From NCBI GenBank assembly GCA_041648755.1, contig JBAZOJ010000104.1:1-11742 (forward strand): a stretch of DNA of 11,742 nt. The letters are read 5' to 3'. This document shows, piece by piece, positions 7,573 through 11,742 of the stretch. The notes under the pieces are model-generated. The model saw nothing but the letters and a program-made list of their open reading frames with translations, ran no database searches and was not told the DNA's origin. Within the stretch, counting starts at the first letter, position 1; each line of letters starts with the position of its first letter. This stretch comes from JBAZOJ01 sp041648755 (GTDB taxonomy: Bacteria > Planctomycetota > B143-G9). The position numbers and the translations under genes were made by a program.

Positions 7573-8694
7573 TCATTTCAGCGCGGAGGGATTCAAGCCC
7601 TTGAGCTCGTCAACCGTGAACAGGCCGTCATGGCGGACCTGAACGCCGTCGAAATACAGGTCGCCGCCGCCGTATTCAGGGCGCTGAATCAGCACAAGAT
7701 CCCAATGCAGCGAAGACTTGTTGCCGTTAGGCGCCTCATCGTAGGCGTTCCCGGGGGTGAAGTGTATCGATCCTGCTATCTTTTCATCGAACAGCGTGTC
7801 CATCATCGGCTTCAGAATACACGGATTCACGCCTATCGCGAACTCGCCCACATACCGGGCGCCCTCGTCAACGTCGAACAGCTTCTGCAGCCGGTCCACG
7901 TCATTCGCCGCGGACGCATCGGTAATCCTGCCGTCGCGGAATGTCAACCGGACTTTTTCGTAGCGAACCCCCTCCTGTATGGAGGGAGCGTTGTAGGTGA
8001 TCACGCCGTTGACTGACTCTTTCACGGGTGCCGTGAAGACCTCGCCATCGGGGATATTCATCTTGCCCGCGCATTTGATTGCGGGAATTCCCTTGATGGA
8101 GAACTGCAGGTCAGTGCCTGGTGACACAATCCGAACCTTGTCCGTTCGTTGCATGCGCTCCACGAGGCGGTCCATCTCCCGTGACATCTTCGCGTAATCC
8201 ACGGTGCAGACACTGAAATAGAAGTCCTCGAACGCTTCGGTGCCCATCCCTGCCTTCTGCGCCATCGAGAAGTTGGGCCAGCCCATCGCCACCCACCGGG
8301 TGTGAGGGATGATGATCTCCATATTGATCTTCTGAACGTATATCCTCCGGTATGCCTTCATCCGCTCCGGGGCCACCGAACTGAGTTCAAAGCTGTTGTC
8401 TCCCGCGTCGATGGAAATGTAGCAGTCCATTTTGCGCATGAAGTCAGCGTACACATCGGCGTAGCTTTCGATCTGCGCGTCACTCGACCCCGTGATGAAT
8501 CGCCCCGAATGGGCTCCGTATCGCATCATCGTGAAGGGGACGCCGCCTGCCTTGAGGACCTCGCTGACCAGTTCCCGGACAAGTGGCTCGCAGGTGGGGC
8601 CGCCCGCGACGACACAGACTTTTTCGCCCTCTTTAACGGCGATGGAGTAAGCAACGATCTGACGCGCGAGGTCGCAAATTCTTTTGTCCTGCAT
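7573..8694 (-). CDS. M29-family (thermophilic-type) metallo-aminopeptidase
   Basis: The protein has 373 residues, slightly shorter than AmpS and aminopeptidase T (about 410). M29 enzymes remove N-terminal residues from peptides with a two-metal centre in a cytosolic dimer. All five metal ligands known for the family are present in order: E218 in IPDGEVFT, E284 in VGEFAIGVNP, H311 in GSIHFTPG, and H330 with D332 in LHWDL. The spacing of the first two (66 residues) and last two (2 residues) matches the family; the stretch between H311 and H330 is shorter than I recall for AmpS. The N-terminal domain shows the usual GEKV and ELVSEVLKAGG segments. I chose the ATG at 8692-8694 because AAAGGAG at 8700-8706 lies 5 bases before it; a TTG eight codons upstream has no such site. 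The gene diverges from the LanC-like gene across 131 bases. General peptide turnover is the likely role. Confidence 0.9.
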   Translation of the reverse strand: MQDKRICDLARQIVAYSIAVKEGEKVCVVAGGPTCEPLVRELVSEVLKAGGVPFTMMRYGAHSGRFITGSSDAQIESYADVYADFMRKMDCYISIDAGDNSFELSSVAPERMKAYRRIYVQKINMEIIIPHTRWVAMGWPNFSMAQKAGMGTEAFEDFYFSVCTVDYAKMSREMDRLVERMQRTDKVRIVSPGTDLQFSIKGIPAIKCAGKMNIPDGEVFTAPVKESVNGVITYNAPSIQEGVRYEKVRLTFRDGRITDASAANDVDRLQKLFDVDEGARYVGEFAIGVNPCILKPMMDTLFDEKIAGSIHFTPGNAYDEAPNGNKSSLHWDLVLIQRPEYGGGDLYFDGVQVRHDGLFTVDELKGLNPSALK

Positions 8695-8699
8695 TCCGG

Positions 8700-8706
8700 C
8701 TCCTTT
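8700..8706 (-). promoter_or_regulatory. Ribosome binding site of the M29 aminopeptidase
   Basis: AAAGGAG on the minus strand, 5 bases before the ATG at 8692-8694. It rules out the in-frame TTG at 8716-8718, which lies upstream of it. Confidence 0.65.
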
Positions 8707-8769
8707 GACAGTGCGCAATGATGCCGTTTTTTACCCTTCGCGCAATCTCCAAAGGACGTCTCGCGCGCC

Positions 8770-8797
8770 TTGCGTACGGCCACAACCCGGTTATAAC
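8770..8797 (+). promoter_or_regulatory. Candidate sigma-70-type promoter of the LanC-like gene
   Basis: TTGCGT at 8770-8775 and TATAAC at 8792-8797 are separated by 16 bases in the 131-base divergent intergenic region. Transcription would start near 8804 and give a leader of about 20 bases carrying the AAGGGAG ribosome binding site. The fit to TTGACA/TATAAT is moderate (4 of 6 and 5 of 6). I found no equally good promoter for the opposite-strand aminopeptidase gene. Confidence 0.4.
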
Positions 8798-8814
8798 TAT
8801 GTCCGGACGCATCC

Positions 8815-8821
8815 AAGGGAG
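8815..8821 (+). promoter_or_regulatory. Ribosome binding site deciding a GTG start
   Basis: AAGGGAG lies 4 bases before GTG 8826-8828. An in-frame ATG at 8799-8801 lies upstream of it, has no ribosome binding site and overlaps the region where transcription should start. GTG is therefore the better start. Confidence 0.6.
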
Positions 8822-8825
8822 ACCC

Positions 8826-11742
8826 GTGACCAAGAGACCATTGATCGCGCTTCTCATCGTTTGCCTGTTTATCGCCGCCTCCCCTTCCCTGCTCGGGGAG
8901 GAACCGACCCCGCAGAACAGCCCTGCCGCTTTGCGCTTCGCCCGCGCGGATCTGCCGGAAATGGTTCTCGCCCGTGCGGCCTGCGAATGGCTGCTTTCCA
9001 TCGCCAAGGAAACCCCTGAGGGCCTATGCTGGCCCGAATACGCCGAAGACCCGTTTACTACAACCAGCTTGTATTCTGGCACCCCCGGGGTGCTGTACGC
9101 GCTGCTCAATATGTACATAGCAACCGGGGAGAAGAAGTACGCCGACGCCGCACGCGGCGCGGTGAAGTGGATCAGGGCAAAGGCCGAAAAGACAAAAGAC
9201 GGCCTGTGCTGGCCGGTGCTGCACGACCTGACCGAAGGCAAGACCTTTGACACCCGGTACTATTCGCTCTATTCCGGCACTTCCGGGATCGCCGTGGCGC
9301 TGATGGAAGCCGCCCTGGTGCTCAAGGATCCTGCCGCGATGAAGGACGGCCTCTCCGGGCTCAAGGCCGCAATCGCGCGGTCGGGGCCCGTCACCGAGCA
9401 GGAATTCGGCGGACAATATCCGGAGGATGTCATCAGCGGGGCAGCCGGTGTGATCCTTGCCCTGCTTCGCGGCTACGAACTCACGGGGGACGAATCCCTG
9501 CTTAAGGCAGCCGTCTCCGAAGGGGCCGTTATGCAGGCGGACGCGGAGACTGTCCCCGAGGGGCTGGTATGGCCCATCAACAGGGGCGCCAAAATGCATT
9601 ACAACGGCTTCTCCCATGGGACGGCCGGAGTCGCATATGCTCTGGCGAGGCTGTATCAGTTCACAGGCAAGCCCGAATTCCTTGCCGGGGCAAAGGGAGG
9701 CGCCGAGTACCTGCTGCAGACGGCTGTCAAGGACGCCAAGGGAATGCGATGGAACTCGCAGCCACCCCAGGAAACAGGCAAAGCCCATGCAGGTGAGGGT
9801 TGGTGCCACGGGATAGCCGGAACAGCCCGGCTGTTCGTGCTGCTCTATGCGATTGCCGGAGACCCCCGCTACAGGGCTGCGGTGGAAGACGCCTTTGCTT
9901 ACCTTGTCGGGCAGTACAAGCCCAAGGAAGACCGGTACAAATCAGGATTCTGGTCCCCGAGCCTCTGCTGCGGAGCGACCGGAGTCGGAGACTTCTGCAT
10001 TGACCTCTTCAAATTCACGGGAATGTCCAACAAGCTGGATTACGCAGTCGATGTCGTCGGCTGGCTCGACCGGATCGCCGTCCGCCCCGACAAGAACAAG
10101 GCAAAATGGAACCTGACCCCCGTGGCAGACGAGAAGACGGGCATCGTGTACCATCCCACCTCGCTTATGCTGGGCGTCGCCGGACAAGTGCACTTCCTGG
10201 CGCGGCTGGCCAGCGTTCGCAGCGGCCTCCCCTGGTGCGGGCCCCGGCCGCCAGACAGGATGGGGCTCGGGGGGAAATCCGGCTTCCAGGAGATCGTTGT
10301 GCTCTACGGGCCGGACACGGACAAGTACCTGGACTCCGCTTCGGCACTGGCTGATTACCGCGGCGCGCTTATCGCGCGGATTCCCGACGCCTCCCCTGCC
10401 AAGCTCGCCGACCTTCTGAAAGGCACAGGCGTCCGGTACGCCGCCCTGTTCGCTTCGCCCGCGACCATTGACATCAACGCGCACCGCGCTGTGATAAACG
10501 CGCTGTCGCATATTAACGAAGACCCCTTTATGGATGCCTCGTTCGGGTGGCTCACCGGGGCCGCACCGGTTGACCCGATGAAGATGCTGTATTCAATGGC
10601 GCAAGTCGAGTCTGAAGGACTTCCCCCCCTTGTCCGCGAAGTGTCTGTCGCCCAGCAGATTAAGCAACTGCTTCACACTCCGCCAGCGCCGATGTCCTGG
10701 GAGCCACTGTCCACGAGCCCCATGAAGCAGGAGCATTACTACTTCACCTCGGTTGGTGACAACCCGAAATGCCGCGAGGATGTTCCGAAGGTCATCAACG
10801 GGCTGAAGGGGTCGGGGTCCGTGCTGTTGTTCGGTTGTGGCGATCCGCTCCGGACATGGTTGTTCTCCGACCAGCGCAACATGGATGAGAAGCTGCACTG
10901 GGCATACGATCCCACCAAGGTCATCAGGGATCCGAACCACCCCGAAATGCCTGGAATCGGTGCGAGCGACTATGCCAATGCCGAGATATCCCCGGCCGTC
11001 GTGTACACGGGGGTATGCCACGCCGGAGTGCCGTGCAAGGCCTTGGTGGAAGGCGACATAGTATCGACCTTCGGAGACACCGGTGGAAAGTCGCGCTACT
11101 ACACCATTTCACCCGAGTACAGCTTCTGCCTTGCGATGCTTGCGCGGGGACCGTCGGCTTACTGCGCCCCCATCGGCGCAAACCACGGCAATATGGCCGC
11201 CCTGGAGTTCTATCGCGCCGCGATGTCCGGAAAACCCCTGGGCGACGTGCTGGCACGGGGCTACGATGACGTGGCGTTCTGCTACTGGGCCTCGCTCGGC
11301 ACGAACGGCATCCCCCTGGAACAACGCTTGGACGGCGAGCCGGAAAAGTGGATCAACGTAACAGGCTACGCGATGCTGTCCAATTCGCTCAACCGCGTCT
11401 TGTACGGAGACCCGCTATATACGCCGTACCTGAAGTACTCCCCCTTCCTTGACGCCCCCTTGACTAACACGGTCCGGGCAACACCCGAAGGGATGAATGT
11501 AACTCTCACGATGGCGGATCCTGAGTCCCCCGAGTACTGGGATATGTATCGTGGAGACGGCCCCAATCGCGAACACGTTCAGGTCATCCTCGATGTTCCA
11601 ACGACGATGTACCCGCCGATTTCGATTACCGCCGAGGCAACTCTGGGCAAGGAGAAGATCGCACTGACCGGCGGACAGTGGGCAGTGGGAAATGGCCGCA
11701 ACGGGAAGCACAGGCTCTTTCTGTCCGTCAACGCGCCTGCTT
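8826..11742 (+). CDS. Secreted LanC-like protein fused to a possible caspase-like domain (3' end outside window)
   Basis: The frame is open from GTG 8826 to the window edge: 972 residues with no stop. Residues 1-25 are a signal peptide (TKRP, then hydrophobic LIALLIVCLFIAA). Residues 45-470 form a LanC-type alpha/alpha barrel with GxxG motifs in seven hairpins: SLYSGTPG 81-88, SLYSGTSG 147-154, DVISGAAG 201-208, GFSHGTAG 261-268, GWCHGIAG 325-332, SLCCGATG 379-386 and LMLGVAG 447-453. D201 and H264 match the NisC catalytic Asp and His. C327, C381 and C382 stand at the zinc positions, where the norm is Cys, Cys, His. LanC enzymes add cysteine thiols to dehydro-amino acids; as this one is exported and no lanthipeptide gene is nearby, its reaction is open. 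About 485-830 is a second alpha/beta domain with H691 and VYTGVCHAG (C731), resembling caspase/gingipain-like peptidases only loosely. About 860-972 is beta-rich. The LanC call is confident; the second domain is not. Confidence 0.85.
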   Translation, partial: MTKRPLIALLIVCLFIAASPSLLGEEPTPQNSPAALRFARADLPEMVLARAACEWLLSIAKETPEGLCWPEYAEDPFTTTSLYSGTPGVLYALLNMYIATGEKKYADAARGAVKWIRAKAEKTKDGLCWPVLHDLTEGKTFDTRYYSLYSGTSGIAVALMEAALVLKDPAAMKDGLSGLKAAIARSGPVTEQEFGGQYPEDVISGAAGVILALLRGYELTGDESLLKAAVSEGAVMQADAETVPEGLVWPINRGAKMHYNGFSHGTAGVAYALARLYQFTGKPEFLAGAKGGAEYLLQTAVKDAKGMRWNSQPPQETGKAHAGEGWCHGIAGTARLFVLLYAIAGDPRYRAAVEDAFAYLVGQYKPKEDRYKSGFWSPSLCCGATGVGDFCIDLFKFTGMSNKLDYAVDVVGWLDRIAVRPDKNKAKWNLTPVADEKTGIVYHPTSLMLGVAGQVHFLARLASVRSGLPWCGPRPPDRMGLGGKSGFQEIVVLYGPDTDKYLDSASALADYRGALIARIPDASPAKLADLLKGTGVRYAALFASPATIDINAHRAVINALSHINEDPFMDASFGWLTGAAPVDPMKMLYSMAQVESEGLPPLVREVSVAQQIKQLLHTPPAPMSWEPLSTSPMKQEHYYFTSVGDNPKCREDVPKVINGLKGSGSVLLFGCGDPLRTWLFSDQRNMDEKLHWAYDPTKVIRDPNHPEMPGIGASDYANAEISPAVVYTGVCHAGVPCKALVEGDIVSTFGDTGGKSRYYTISPEYSFCLAMLARGPSAYCAPIGANHGNMAALEFYRAAMSGKPLGDVLARGYDDVAFCYWASLGTNGIPLEQRLDGEPEKWINVTGYAMLSNSLNRVLYGDPLYTPYLKYSPFLDAPLTNTVRATPEGMNVTLTMADPESPEYWDMYRGDGPNREHVQVILDVPTTMYPPISITAEATLGKEKIALTGGQWAVGNGRNGKHRLFLSVNAPA

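Noticed and set aside
8799..8825. In-frame ATG start for the LanC-like gene nine codons upstream
   Set aside because: No ribosome binding site precedes it and it lies almost at the predicted transcription start. The GTG at 8826 has AAGGGAG 4 bases away and gives a cleaner signal peptide.
9024..9809. Minus-strand open frame of 261 codons
   Set aside because: It is antisense to the LanC-like domain, whose repeated GxxG motifs prove the plus-strand frame.
8826..10200. Lanthipeptide biosynthetic gene cluster
   Set aside because: No precursor peptide, LanB/LanM dehydratase, transporter or leader peptidase gene is visible, and the LanC-like protein carries a signal peptide. A classical cluster is not supported by this window.

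Overview
The window looks like a chromosomal segment of an uncultured, GC-rich (visually high-50s percent) Gram-negative-type bacterium. It is almost fully coding, and several products are large secreted proteins: PQQ-type propellers with TPR-like helices, a HEAT-repeat protein and a LanC-fold fusion. This style is common in Planctomycetota, Lentisphaerota and related candidate phyla. That placement is inference from gene content, because the window holds no marker gene. I see no mobile element, tRNA, rRNA, CRISPR array or plasmid function.

Layout. (1) 1-1818, plus strand: the C-terminal part of a calcineurin-like metallophosphoesterase, followed one base later by an exported HEAT-repeat protein. 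(2) 1865-8694, minus strand, five genes read right to left: an M29-family aminopeptidase, an E1-beta subunit of a 2-oxoacid dehydrogenase, a 1125-residue secreted TPR/PQQ-propeller protein, a 152-residue helical protein of unknown function with a TTG start, and a metallo-beta-lactamase-fold hydrolase. The last four are tightly packed (gaps of 17 and 9 bases, then a 26-base overlap) and probably form one operon. A TATAAT box just upstream of the E1-beta gene may drive them. The aminopeptidase is 119 bases further upstream and may be a separate unit. (3) 8826-11742, plus strand and divergent from the aminopeptidase: one very long reading frame that stays open to the window edge. It starts at GTG behind a good ribosome binding site and has a signal peptide, a complete LanC-like seven-hairpin domain, a second region that may be caspase/gingipain-like, and a further C-terminal extension.

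How the genes work together is mostly not deducible. The aminopeptidase and E1-beta are cytosolic metabolic enzymes. The propeller, HEAT and LanC-like proteins carry export signals. The most distinctive item is the secreted LanC-like fusion: it keeps the catalytic Asp and His positions known from NisC, but the usual Cys-His zinc pair is Cys-Cys. The second oddity is an E1-beta gene with no E1-alpha, E2 or E3 gene beside it.
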